Below, one piece after another: positions 34,097 through 45,260 of a DNA stretch of 64,000 bases. The notes under the pieces are model-generated. The model ran no database searches and had not been told where the DNA came from. It saw nothing but the letters and a program-made list of their open reading frames with translations. Each line of letters opens with the position of its first letter. The first letter of the stretch is position 1. The position numbers and the translations under genes are program-made. The stretch is taken from assembly GCA_963995505.1 (NCBI GenBank), contig OZ023190.1, positions 16,672,092-16,736,091 of the forward strand, given 5' to 3'. This DNA is from Hypericum androsaemum (taxonomy: Eukaryota; Streptophyta; Magnoliopsida; Malpighiales; Hypericaceae).

Positions 34097-34607
34097 TCTT
34101 TTTTTTAAAATAAATTATATCACTCCTCAAAAAATAACCTCAAAGTTAATTACACCAGAATAGTTACATCTCATATGGGGCAAGATAAAACCAATCAAAA
34201 TAGCTAATTACAAGATAAATAACATCTAACTACCCAATCCAATCCAATCCAATCCAAGAACAAAACAACCTAGCAAAGTCCTCGTCTCCATGCTTCCGGG
34301 ATTAAAATTTAAAACCACCAAGGCAAGCATCCAAAGAAATCTCAAAATGACACATCAAAATAACCACAAACGAAACACCAACAACTGCAGCTGCAATAAA
34401 GGAACGACCAAATATAATCACCAACATAGCAGCTGCACAGGGCCTTCAAGGATGATCGAATGTTTTGTTTTTGTCTTTTCCGGCCGCAACTCCGCGAAGC
34501 CCTTTGAGGATGCTTGCAGCGTGTGCATCCCAAGCCATTCCAAGCTCCCCGACCATATTTCAAGTATTGTTCGCCGATTTAGCCATCCTGACGTTGTTGG
34601 ATGCTTG
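34097..34607 (-). mobile_element. Short retroposon (LINE fragment or SINE-like), minus orientation
   Basis: Flanked by a perfect 15 bp duplication CAAGGTTATTCTACT at 34082-34096 and 34608-34622, with a T-run (TCTTTTTTTTAAAA) just inside the left copy. Its A-tail therefore points left. The 511 bp body has no domain. The tail (GAGGTTATTTTTTGAGGAG on the minus strand) is like plant LINE 3' ends. It contains a CAATC microsatellite at about 34231-34255. Confidence 0.78.
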
Positions 34608-34622
34608 CAAGGTTATTCTACT

Positions 34623-36054
34623 GGTTCATATTCAAAATCAAATTGTTCATACAAAAAAAAAAAACTAAGCTCTTAAATTGAATGGACGGCCTATCTTCCG
34701 ATCCATGGTCCCAATATTGTCCCACAATAGAAGTTTCTTTTTTCTTTTGGAAAATTCTTCAACGCAAGTCCGATCTCTTGCCATTATTGGACATGATTCT
34801 CTTGAAAGAGAAACCACTGATTAGTGTGTGAACAACAAAACAGTTCCTTTCAGTCACGTGACGGGGACTCGATTGAGATTTTTCACATAGTTAATGTACC
34901 GTTCACACTGGTGACATTTTTATAACAAAGGTTTGACCTTGGCCCAGTGTGAACCCCAAATTGTTACTAATCAACGATACTGGTTTAGGGTCAATCGGTT
35001 TTCTGGGTCCTCAAAACTGGTTTAGGGTTAGTATTCTTCTTTCACCGGAAAAATAATTGACAATTCCTAATTGACGGCTATTTTTGATTTCATATAGAAC
35101 TAATGAGAAGATCCCTCTCTGTCTTGGTTACATCGGTACACCAATTTTGTCGCAAATTGTTGACCTTCGTCGGTGGTCGAAAGCTTTTAACTTCGTGCTC
35201 TATTACAAAAATTTAGTATTCGGGGAACATCTAACAAAACAAAGTACTTACATTTGGAAAAAAGAGAGTAAGAATACCAAAATAGCTGTGGGCTGGGCTG
35301 TCTCACGGTTTGAAAGTAAAAGAAGGTCGATTTTCTCGGAACTACTTCGCATTCAATCATGCTTTGATTCATCTTGATCTTTTATGGGGGACCGGGTTGG
35401 TTCTTTATTTTTGAGATAAAATACGATGTTAAATATCTTTAGCAGCCACTATTTTCCTATCGATTATTTTTTTCAGGATTTTACCTCGTTAGGATTACAA
35501 CGAGGCTGTGGATGTAACGTCGTTGTACACCGAGAGTATGTAAATATGTTTATATTGGAACAAAAATCTACTAAAAAAAAAACCAAATGAGCATTTTGAT
35601 TCATTTTTTCCTTAACTAAATAAACTAAGTCTAATTCATGAATCCCATAATTAATGTCGGTAAACAAAGCGAAAGAAGTTGTAGACATCAAGTGTTAATT
35701 AATAAGAAATCTGGAATTCTAACAATCACTAAATTTTTAGCTGATTTTTTTTTCTATTAAGAAGGTGAAATTACCCAAATACAGGTTTTCTTTTCTTCAA
35801 GTGGGTGTTCCTTTCGAGAGTGGATTGAGCGGGGACTAAAGAAATGTTGTCCATAGGTGGGGAATAGATTTTGGGCCATCAGATTCATTTGTAAAAAAAA
35901 ATCTTCAAATCTGATGGTCAATAACCAATCAGAGACATTTTTGACTTTTTCACAGAAGAAAGATACTCAATTAATACTCCTAGAAAAAAAATATCAATTA
36001 ATACCAACTAAATACAACCCACCATCTCTCACGTCTCTTCTTCTTCTTCTTCTT

Positions 36055-36057
<3 letters not shown>
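34623..36057. other. Gene-free interval
   Basis: AT-rich. Short open frames show no domain. It ends in a CTT-rich then TC-rich tract. Confidence 0.45.

Positions 36058-36058
<1 letters not shown>

Positions 36059-36092
<34 letters not shown>
36059..36092. repeat. TC dinucleotide microsatellite
   Basis: About 16 TC units, preceded by a TCT/CTT run from about 36036. Confidence 0.95.
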
Positions 36093-36094
<2 letters not shown>

Positions 36095-36689
36095 CTAAAT
36101 ACCAATCCATGTAATCAAAAATCCATTTTTCTTCACTACCCACTTAATTATAAACCCATATCATCCTAAATATATTTTTCCGTTTTACCTAGGTTTCTTA
36201 CCTGATCCAACTTCTCGGCTTGTCTTCTGCAATTCTGTTTCTAATTACAATCTTGCATATATATATATACAATAACCAAATACTGCAAAACAAGTCTAGA
36301 AACAGTGGAGCCTCTGTGTATAGCTTTTGTAAGTTGGTGTCAGATTAAGGGGTTTAAGGAGAAAATGACTTGTTGGTTGTTTGATATATTGAAACTTTGT
36401 GGATAATGGGTGGTAAACTTCGAAGGAAGATAGCTCCATGTCAACTCCGTCCTCGTGGGATTTGGCAGCGACGGTCGGAGTTTTGTTGTCGATGGCGACA
36501 ATGATGGCGACGGCGGTAAGCTCTATGCCTCCTCCCACTCAGATTTGCCTTCACTGCCTTCGTTTTTGAGTTGAGTAGTTCGTTGCGCCCTCTCGCTCTC
36601 GTCCAAATCTCCACGTCTGCTGCCGGACTTTGGCTCTTTCACGCTCGCTCAGGGACTTTGGTTTGTGTCTGTATTGATATTAGTTTTAA

Positions 36690-38050
36690 TGTGTATGGAT
36701 ATTTGTTTAAAGTTGTACAGATATCGGTTTGATTATGTACATATATTGGTTTGAGTATGTAGAAATATTGGTTTGAGTATGTAGAAATATTGGGTTGAGT
36801 ACTTAATGATATTAGTTTGAGTACTTAATAATATTGGTTTGAGTATGTACAGATATTGGTTTGAGTATGGACATATATTGGTTTGATTATGTACTGATAT
36901 TAGTTTCAGTATGTACTGATATTAGTTTTAGTATGTACAAATATTAGTTTTAGTATGTACAGATATTGGTTTGAGTATGTACAGATATTGATTTGAGTAT
37001 GTACTGATATTGGTTTGATTATGTACTGATATTGATTTGAGTATGCAGAGGATATTGGTTTGAGTATGTACGAATACTGGTTTGAGTATGTATTGATATT
37101 GGTTTGAGTATGTACGGATATTGGTTTGTGTCTGTGTTGATGATACGACGAAATATTCCCAAAACTTAATATGTTTGTGTTATTGATATTGGTTTTGCGA
37201 TGTAGTAATATTAGTTGTCGAATTTATAGATATTGATTTTCAAATGTAGTAATATTTGTTCGCATGTAGTGATATTAGTTCACTTAGAAACATATATTGA
37301 CGTAACACCTAGAAATTTATGCCAAAATCGATCTCCTAATGCGCAATATGCCACAAATAGGGAAGAAAAAATGACTATCCTATCAACCCATAACGATAAT
37401 TAGAATCACAACTCAATAGCAATTGCCTTGATAACCTTGAAGAGATCGAGCATTCTACCATTCGAACGAGCAATTATAATTTGCTCGTTGGAATGGTAGA
37501 ATTGTAGTGATATTGATTTTGCAATGTAGTGATATTAGTTTCTGAATGTAATGATATTGGTTTTGCGAGGTAGTGATATTGGTTTTCGAATGTAGAGATA
37601 TTGGTTTTGCTCTGTATTGATATTGGTTTGAGTATGTATTGATACTGGAATGAGTATGTATTGATGTTGGTTTGAGTATGTATTGATATTGATTTTGCTG
37701 TGTATTGATATTGGTTTTGCTCTGTATTGATATTGGTTTTGCTCTGTATTGATATTGGTTTGAGTATGTAATGATATTGATTTCGAATGTAGTGATATTG
37801 GTTTTGCGATGTAGTGATATTGGTTTGCGATGTAGTGGTATTGGTTTTGTGATGTAGTGATATTGATTTTTGAATGTAGTGATATTGGTTCGCATGTGTA
37901 GGGATATTGGTTCGCATGTGTAGGAATATTGGTTTCGCGATGTAGTGATATTGGTTCGCATGTGTAGGAATATTGGTTTCGAATGTAGTGATATTAATTT
38001 TCGAATGTAGTGATTTTAGTTTTCGGATGTTGTCACATTGATTTTTAATG
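36690..38050. repeat. Minisatellite array, about 22-23 bp unit
   Basis: Dozens of imperfect units built on GATATTGGTTTGAGTATGTA, in two blocks: about 36690-37160 with the GTATGTAC version and about 37500-38050 with GTAGTGATATTGGTTTTGCGA. They are split by roughly 300 bp of other sequence. The open minus-strand frames here (repetitive Asn/Ile/Ser/Tyr) are a by-product of the period. It does not look like a gene. Confidence 0.88.
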
Positions 38051-38059
38051 ATATTGGTT

Positions 38060-39068
38060 ATCCGATTAATTTTTTGTTTGATTTATTTAGGTCTAATCTT
38101 AGGAATTTTTGGTCAAATTTGTTTGTTGAATTTTCATTTTTTAGTTATTTGAGTTTGGTTATAAAAATACCTTTTTTTTAAACTGACAAGAATTTAAAGA
38201 GTCTCACCTTTATAAGAATGTGAAGGGTCGCCTCCTGCTCCTTCACGTGGGATTGATTTTAATTTTTTCCTTGTTTAGAGTTTCCATAAAAATCGTGCAT
38301 TATCTCTCTTTTAATGGCGCATTATCTCTCATTTAAAGGCTTTGATTTGATTTTTATTAGTTTTGATTTAATTTTTATTAGTTTTCCAATATTATCCTTG
38401 ATTATTTTAATAATACCTAACTTGCCACTGAATTCTCTTTAGTTCCCAAAAATAAGGACAAAGTTTGTCTCCTCCAAATCGCTCCCGGTGCCTTTGATCC
38501 TTCTTACCCTATTTCCCTTAATTGCAATATTTAATTGGGTTTGGTTCAGTTAGCCATAAAGAGACGATAGTGATAGATTTTCCTCATTTTTTTGTGAACC
38601 TATTTGTTCGATTACTGATGTATCTTTTACAGTGATTCTTTCGTTAATATTATTTAAATTCAAGACATATTTAAGTAGTAATTACTTTTGATTTACACGG
38701 GCCAATATAAATGGGCCTCAAGAACATTGCCCTTGGGCCGTGATTGCTTTCTTCTATAATGTGTGAGAGAGCCCACGAAATTGTATTTCAAAATAGAACC
38801 CACAACGGAGGAGAGAGGTTGTATACTTGTATTAATTACAACGTAATTCTGAACAGATTTTATAGCTTTTAGTTATTGAATGTGATATAAATACAGTGTA
38901 ACAAATTTATTATATTTGAAACTCTCGAATGATGGGTTAATACAAAACGCATTTACCGCTGATTATTATGGAGATTCGGCCATTTATTGTGTCTGATTCT
39001 GAGGCTAGCCACAATGGTGGCCAAAGTGTAATCTTGTTGCACTACAAGACAAAAAAAAATGAAAAGTA
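38060..39068. other. AT-rich gene-free interval
   Basis: No gene seen. Near 39000 a short GGCTAGCCACAATGGTGGCC palindromic stretch occurs. A similar CCACTGTGGTGACTTAGTGTA sequence recurs at about 39576 and, diverged, at 41098. Confidence 0.4.
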
Positions 39069-39120
39069 AATTGCTTGCCTCGCCCCGGCGCGCGTCAGAC
39101 CCAGTTGTTAATTAATTTTT

Positions 39121-39385
39121 GGGTAAATTACTCGCAGATCCTTCGAATTGTCTTAAATATACTAAAAAGTCCTCCTATTTCAAAAATATACGCCAAAGTC
39201 CTTCGAAATTTGAAGGGTATTTTGGTCATTTCATTGAAAAAATTAGAAAAAGAGCTGCTAACGTGCGCTAGGGACCTGAAAGTATAATAAAATCAAACAC
39301 GAGGGATGTCGGCGTGTATTTTACAAACACTGAAAACTTTTGAATATATTTAAGCAAATTTGAGGGACTTGAAAGTAATTTACTC
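39121..39385. mobile_element. MULE-like MITE, 265 bp
   Basis: Ends GGGTAAATTACTCGCAG and GAAAGTAATTTACTC are inverted; perfect 9 bp duplication TTAATTTTT at 39112-39120 and 39386-39394. Most of its length is inverted-repeat arm, with TTAAATATACTAAAAAGTCC on the left. A 9 bp duplication with long TIRs is the Mutator-superfamily pattern. Same family as the element at 39662. Confidence 0.88.
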
Positions 39386-39661
39386 TTAATTTTTTTTTCT
39401 TATCCAGTCTTATCTATTGACACATTACACAATATTATCCAATCCAATTAAAATATAAAATTTTGTATTTTGTATTCTATATGAAAATTCGTATTTTTAG
39501 TATTTTGTACCCAATATTTTCAATTTGTATAGAGTCCAAATTTTAAATTTTTAATAAAAATTCGTATAAGGCCACCCACTGTGGTGACTTAGTGTAACCA
39601 AATTACCAAATAAATTAATTTATCTCTCATTTACATACAATCAAATCCAACTAAATATTTT

Positions 39662-41081
39662 GAGAAAATTACTCTCAAGTCTCTCGAGTTTGCTTAAATA
39701 TACTAAAAAATTCCTCTTGTTCACAAAATACATTCCTACGTCCCTCTAGTTTTGATTTTACTATACTTTTGGGTCTCTAAATAGATTTTTTTCTTTTTTT
39801 GTTATTGAAATGATAAAAATACCCTTAAAACAAAAAAAAATTACAAAAATTACTGACATCATACCATCTTCTTCCTTAGAATTTTCAACACAAAAAAACA
39901 CATTTAAAAATCGAACATCAAAGAAGAAGAAGAAGCTGTCGAAGTCACGAACCCATAATTTTTAACATCCAAGAACACATATTAATTAACCCAACCCAGG
40001 GGACCCGTCAAAATTAATTGACCCAACACTAATTATGTCTCCTTCTTCCCCTTCTTCCCTCCCGTCTCCGTCCTCGTCGGTGGTGGCTCAAAGAAAAGGG
40101 TGGCTCACGTCATCATCTTCTACCCACGACCAATTTCGTTGAAGCACGGCCAGTACGGGACCGTCACAAGCACCGATTAGGAGATGGTGAGGGAAGATGA
40201 TGAACTCACGATTAGGAGAAGCATCGAACAAGAAGAGAGAGAAAGAGAAGAAGAAGAAGATCTGATGGCACCAATGTCCTGCTCCCTCCTCTTCGACCTC
40301 CCCGTCCTCTCTGGCGAGAGCGGCCTCTTCTTCCGCACCGGTAAGCTCGAGAAAGTCTCCGGTGAGGCCTACGTCAATATTTGGAAGGGGAAGATCATTC
40401 CAGGTTACGAGATCTCCGTCTCCCTCCCCTGGCACAGCGAGGCTCGTGACCCGAGAAAACTCATAAATCTGGCATCTCCCGCCACCGCCTCTCCTTTATC
40501 CCCTTATCCATCGACCCTGTGGACCCTACCGAGGTTCAGTTGTGAAGTTCGCGAGGGCGATGGGGAACCTCCACAAGCCGCCCCGCCACCGACCATAGAA
40601 GAGTCATCCAAATCCCGTCGTCAAAGAGAGAGAAGAGGAAGTAGATGCCGTCCATCGCCGCCAGTTTCGTCCACCTTCGTTGAAGAGGAAGTAGATGTCG
40701 TCCATCGCCGTCGTTAAAGAGGCCAGTCGCGTCCACCGTCGTCGAATTGGAATTGTAAATCGATTTAGATTTTGGGGGAGAAATAGATTTTGGATACAAT
40801 TACAAATTGATCCCTATATTTCTTCGTGGATTTTTGGGTATAATTATAACTTGATCCCTGGAATTTTTGGGATTTGAATTTGATGATGTCAGTAGTTTTT
40901 TTTTCTAAGGATATTTTGGTCATTTTATTGACAAAAATGAAAAAAGAGAGCTGCTAACGTACAGCAGGGACTCGAAAGTATAATAAAATCAAACTAGAGA
41001 GACGTAAGAATGTATTTTGTGAACACGAGGGATTTTTTAGTATATTTAAGCAAATCTGGGGGACTTGAGAGTAATTTTCCC
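39662..41081. mobile_element. Pack-MULE candidate, 1.42 kb
   Basis: TIRs of about 150 bp (left AAAATTACTCTCAAGTC, then GAGTTTGCTTAAATATACTA; right in complement) with a perfect 9 bp duplication AAATATTTT at 39653-39661 and 41082-41090. The TIRs match the MITE at 39121. The core (about 40030-40780) is GC-rich, unlike its surroundings, and contains an Aha1-like gene fragment. No transposase. Confidence 0.85.
40283..40450 (+). pseudogene. Aha1-type (Hsp90 ATPase activator) fragment carried by the MULE
   Basis: The plus-strand frame reads LLFDLPVLSGESGLFFRTGK, then LEKVSGEAYVNIWKGKIIPG and YEISVSLPWHSEARD. From memory this is the N-terminal domain of activator of Hsp90 ATPase, where GEAYVNxRKGKxIPGYE is a strong signature. 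The rest of that domain and the C-terminal domain are absent; an unrelated frame follows to 40717. It is probably not a functional Aha1, but the enclosing frame (40184-40717, 177 codons) is open. Confidence 0.72.
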
Positions 41082-41499
41082 AAATATTTTCCTATCTACG
41101 GTGGTGACCCCAGTGTATCTAGGTTACTAAATAAATAATTAATTTTTCTCTCATCTACATATTATCTACTTTTTTTGATGAATCCACATATTATCTTCTA
41201 TCAATTTATGTTTATATATAAATTATAAGTAATATACGAAAATGATGCATCCGTAAGTATAATAAAGAAAAATTACAACAAAGTAACAAAATTAATATTA
41301 CAAAAGTTACAATACAAAATTAGAAAAAAATAAATCAAGCTACAAATAGATGCGTGAAATTATAAATTACAAATAAATTACATATTTAATTACTAGTGCC
41401 AAATTTTTGCCATATTTGTTCAATCAAATCATTTTTAAGAGCGTTATGAGCTTCTCTATTGCGAAATTATTCCCTAGTAAGCATATAGGAAGATAGGTC

Positions 41500-42590
41500 T
41501 CCAATGCGTTCAGTAGAGAACTAAAAAGGTTCTTCATCGTCATCTTCCTGTTCTCCATTTCTTCTCCTTGTAGGTCTATCATTTAAAAATTTTGTCGGAT
41601 CATTAATAGTAGAGGTACATATCTCGTTCATCCTCTACTATTATATTATGCAGGATGATACACGCCATCATGATTCTTTCCATTGAATCCTTGTCACAAA
41701 CAATACATGGACATCGAAAGAATGCAAAATGAGCTTGTAGAACTCAAATGCTCGCTCGACATCCTTTCTAACAGCCTTTTGATGTTGAGCGAACAACTTG
41801 TGCTGTTGGAGTTGTGGAGATGTAATTCACTTGACAAATGCAGCCCATGAAGGATATATCCTTTCAGTGAGATAATATGCCTTATTAGTAGAAGAAGATT
41901 GTGATGTCTTACCTTTTTCTCTTTTTTTATAGCATCTCTACCTATAGGACGGGAAAGTATTGAAGATATGCTGATTGGAGTTTTCTGGGTAGGAAGGGAT
42001 TGAATATTCTCCATCTTCAGTAATCTTTGATCTTTTTGAGCTATCACCACTTTCTTCATTATTCTCTTCATTCTCTGGACGAAAAATTGTTGAATCATGA
42101 CCTAGTTTTAATTCTCACTTGAGATGTTTACTCATAACTTCATTACATACAACCAAGTCATTAAACTTGTTATTGTTGCCATCCACTTCATAAATTACTT
42201 GAGCTTCTTTCTCAACATCGCTCAAGCTCATTCCACTCAGTTTTCGATAATATGCTTCCTAGTATGCAGTAATTCACTTATTTGCATTCAAATTAAGTCA
42301 TTTCCAACGACCTCTCAATGCCTCCACATTTCTTTCGCCACTCTCTTCCAACTTTTCGGCTCGAGCTTTATTGAACAAAGAATTCACTCGTGCCCATAGC
42401 GAGGCCACCCTTTTGATATTTGCCAAGTATCGAATTTTCGCTAGGAAAATACCAAGATGACATTAGAGCTACATCTTCTTTCACACACCAGCTAACATTT
42501 GATGCATTCTTTTTTAGGATTTGTGTTTGTTGGACGAACATTTTGAAACAAATTTCGAGCGGTGTTTTGTGAGGTTTGGTGTTCATAGAT
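41500..42590 (-). pseudogene. PIF/Harbinger transposon remnant (Myb-like ORF and DDE nuclease)
   Basis: Minus strand. About 42368-42540 reads NVSWCVKEDVALMSSWYFPS, then the expected QK-containing motif, followed by frame-broken pieces with KLSGMSLSDVEKEAQ (about 42240). These match the Myb/SANT-like accessory protein of Harbinger elements. About 41700-41890 encodes AYYLTERIYPSWAAFVK, then a TGA, then QHKLFAQHQKAVRKDVERAF, the C-terminal part of the HARBI1-type nuclease. Several stops and frameshifts make both ORFs dead. Possible element ends are TTGCTTGCCTCG near 39070 and CGAGCAAGCAA near 43082-43092, but no target duplication could be fixed, so the limits given are coding remnants only. Confidence 0.72.
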
Positions 42591-43758
42591 AGGAATTGGG
42601 TCTAACAAGGGACAAGAGACTATTTGTTCACTTGGAATCGGCGAAAGTATGAGATTTGGAGATGACTGGAAGTTAAATTAAGATTGAGAGTTAGGATACT
42701 CTCGAGAATTGTGAAACGATTAAGAATTAAAATAAGCTAGAAATGGTTGATAATTTGGGGAGTTAGGATTATTCGATCCATAATAAAAATAATATAAAGA
42801 GATTATGTAGTAAAAGAAGAAAGAATTTTAGATTGTGTATCAAAATATGTCAATATTGAACTCTATTTATAGAGAATTGAAATATATAATTTTTTGTTTT
42901 TTGTTTTGTTAAAAAAAAATTTTAATTTTTATAACCACACAAATTATATCCGCAAAAGTCTATTTTAATGAATAATATCGTGGCAAGTATTTTAGATTGA
43001 AAAAGTAAAAAAAATAATATAATAGTTTCTTAACCCGACCGCGTGTCAGAGGCAGTTAACAACCTCTGCACGAGTCCAGGCGAGCAAGCAATTATAGTTT
43101 TTATTTTTTAATTTTTTTAGGGGTAAATCACTCCCTTGTCCCTGGTGTTTGGTCACTCTTCCCCTCGAGTCTTTTGGTTTCAAAAAATAATTTTACTGTC
43201 CCCCATGTTTGGTTTCAGATAGTCTTAGATCCCTGTTGTTCCCACTTGAAAAGACTAAAATACCCTCTAATTAAAAAAAGTTATTTTCCTTCTCCCTTCA
43301 CCCTCATCAACTTCATCCCCTTCGACTTTTTCCTCCCACCTTCAACTAAACACAAACACAAATCTTGTTTGTGAGAATCAAAATATAATTAGAGACAAGA
43401 ACTTGAGTCTACGAAATCAAAGATAATTTCTTAAAAAATCAATTAGAGAAATTCAATACATAAAAAACTTAATTTTAAAAATTCTCAAATCTAATCAAAT
43501 ATTCAAAATTGAAGAGAATCCCGTGTTCATATTTGGGTTGTTGGTTGGGTTAATTTTGGAGATGGGTATGAACATAGGCTTCCATTCTTGGAGAAAATTT
43601 TCCATTGGCAGATTAAAACAGGAAATTGCCTCCAAACCCCCTCCTCCATCAAAGCTGACATTTTGGGGACACGACGAAGAGCCATCCAGCAGAGGAGGCC
43701 TACTCACCGAAGCGCCACAACAAGCCATAGATCTCGGTGACCTGGCCCATCTGGTACC

Positions 43759-44657
43759 TGTTGTTTCGAAGGGTTGGTGTACTTGATTTGGATCTTCGGC
43801 AGTCGAGGCAAGTGTTGGACACTTTCTCCGTAAGACAAGATTGCCCTGTATATTTCAGTGCGGTACGGGATACGGCAATCATCCCCAAGATACAACGACT
43901 GTTAGGGCATTTCCAAGACTGTTGCACACGTATCTCGAAACTTTCGGGAAAACTCTTATATACCCAGAACGGGGGAGAGAAGAAGACAACAATGCTCGGA
44001 GATGCACTTGCTGCTGGGATAAGGAATTATGGCAAGGGGAAGGCCTATTTATAGGCTGGAGGAGGCAGGGAGGCAGCCACCCCGAAGGGATGCGTCTGCT
44101 CGGCCAACAGGCTGGCTGGCTGCGCTCGTGGCCCTTTGGTGGCTTCTGGATCCTTCTAGGCTCGCCCAGGCTGCGCTGGCGCCCTTTCGCAACAGATCTC
44201 GCAGCCCTTCGGCCTTCTGGAAGTTTCAGCCCGTCGTGCCTCTTCGGTGGTCAACTTGAAGGCGCTCGCAGCTCCTCGTCACTCCGGTAGCTGCACAGCT
44301 CTCTTCGGACCTGGGTAAAATACTTAAGGCTCCTCCAGCTCCTCGCGATGATGCGCACGTGCAAAGTGCCAAGTGCCCCACAAAGCGCCCATTGCGACCT
44401 GCGTCCAATGTGCCATGTGCACACGCACGTGCTCGTGCGTGTACTCGTGCTTGTGCTCGTGCTCGTGCTCGTGCGCGTGCTCATGCTCATGCTCGCACCG
44501 TCCTCGCAGCTAGCGGTGGGTCATCCTTTTGGGTTGTCAATCAAGTTGAGAGGTAAGGAGAGAAATTCTTTATAAACAAGGAAATCCTCCTTGCTCTATT
44601 CAATGTGGGATTGCAACCTTCCATTTTCCCTTTGGGCCTTCATTCACAAACCCAACA
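43759..44657 (-). repeat. Copia 3' LTR (in element orientation)
   Basis: Nearly the same as the other LTR. It carries an extra GTGCTCGTGC-type repeat at about 44427-44495 that the other LTR lacks, and misses about 30 bp present at about 49320-49350 of the other. Confidence 0.93.
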
Positions 44658-45260
44658 ATCCCCCACATGAATGATGACCAATGCATGCAGACTCTAATCA
44701 AAAGTTCTGACGTGTTATTATTGCATCGAGATAGGTAGCTTGCGGCTTTGAACCTTCTCTAGTAATATGTTATCAGATTTACTCGCTGCTCGGTGAACGC
44801 GATGTTTTGAACCGTCAGCTTTTGGCATAAACCAAGACAATAACATTTACACAATAATAACCCTAGTATATTTGGGTTCTCACGTCGTGTCCGTTTCGGC
44901 CATGGACCGTATCTTGGATTCATAAGTGTTTTTCCCATTTGAAGCGGCCTCACTTCACACTTACATAGGTGATCTCCTATCAGGAGTATCCTGCCATACT
45001 CCACCTTTATCAAGGTATATGAATCATTAAAAGCATAATGCTTAACCTTACCACACCTTTGCAGGTTAATACCTGGGCAGCTTCTGAGAATGAGATAGGT
45101 TCCAGGTGATTAACTGAACCCTCCATAACTTAGTTATCTCATTGAACCAAGTTTATGGGATCTCCACTCATCATGGTTGAGTTACCGCTATGGACGTTCT
45201 TTAGTGTGTGAATTTTAATCCCATTCCCCTTACTGCATTGTACATTTGATCTCTATTGAT

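Noticed and set aside
37455..37961. Overlapping minus-strand open frames of 147-168 codons rich in Asn, Ile, Tyr and Gln
   Set aside because: They lie entirely in the 22 bp-type minisatellite and exist because the repeat lacks stops; no domain and no splice or promoter context.
36690..38050. CRISPR-like spacing of repeats
   Set aside because: Units are adjacent or degenerate, with no unique spacers of constant length and no cas genes; this is plant DNA with a minisatellite.
39069..43098. A single Harbinger element with TTGCTTGC ends enclosing both MULEs
   Set aside because: The ends are only about 11 bp long and no matching 3 bp target duplication could be placed, so I report the coding remnants only.
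44226..44575. Frames with Val-Leu or Ala-Arg alternation in the Copia LTR
   Set aside because: They translate a GTGCTC microsatellite inside the LTR, which is non-coding.
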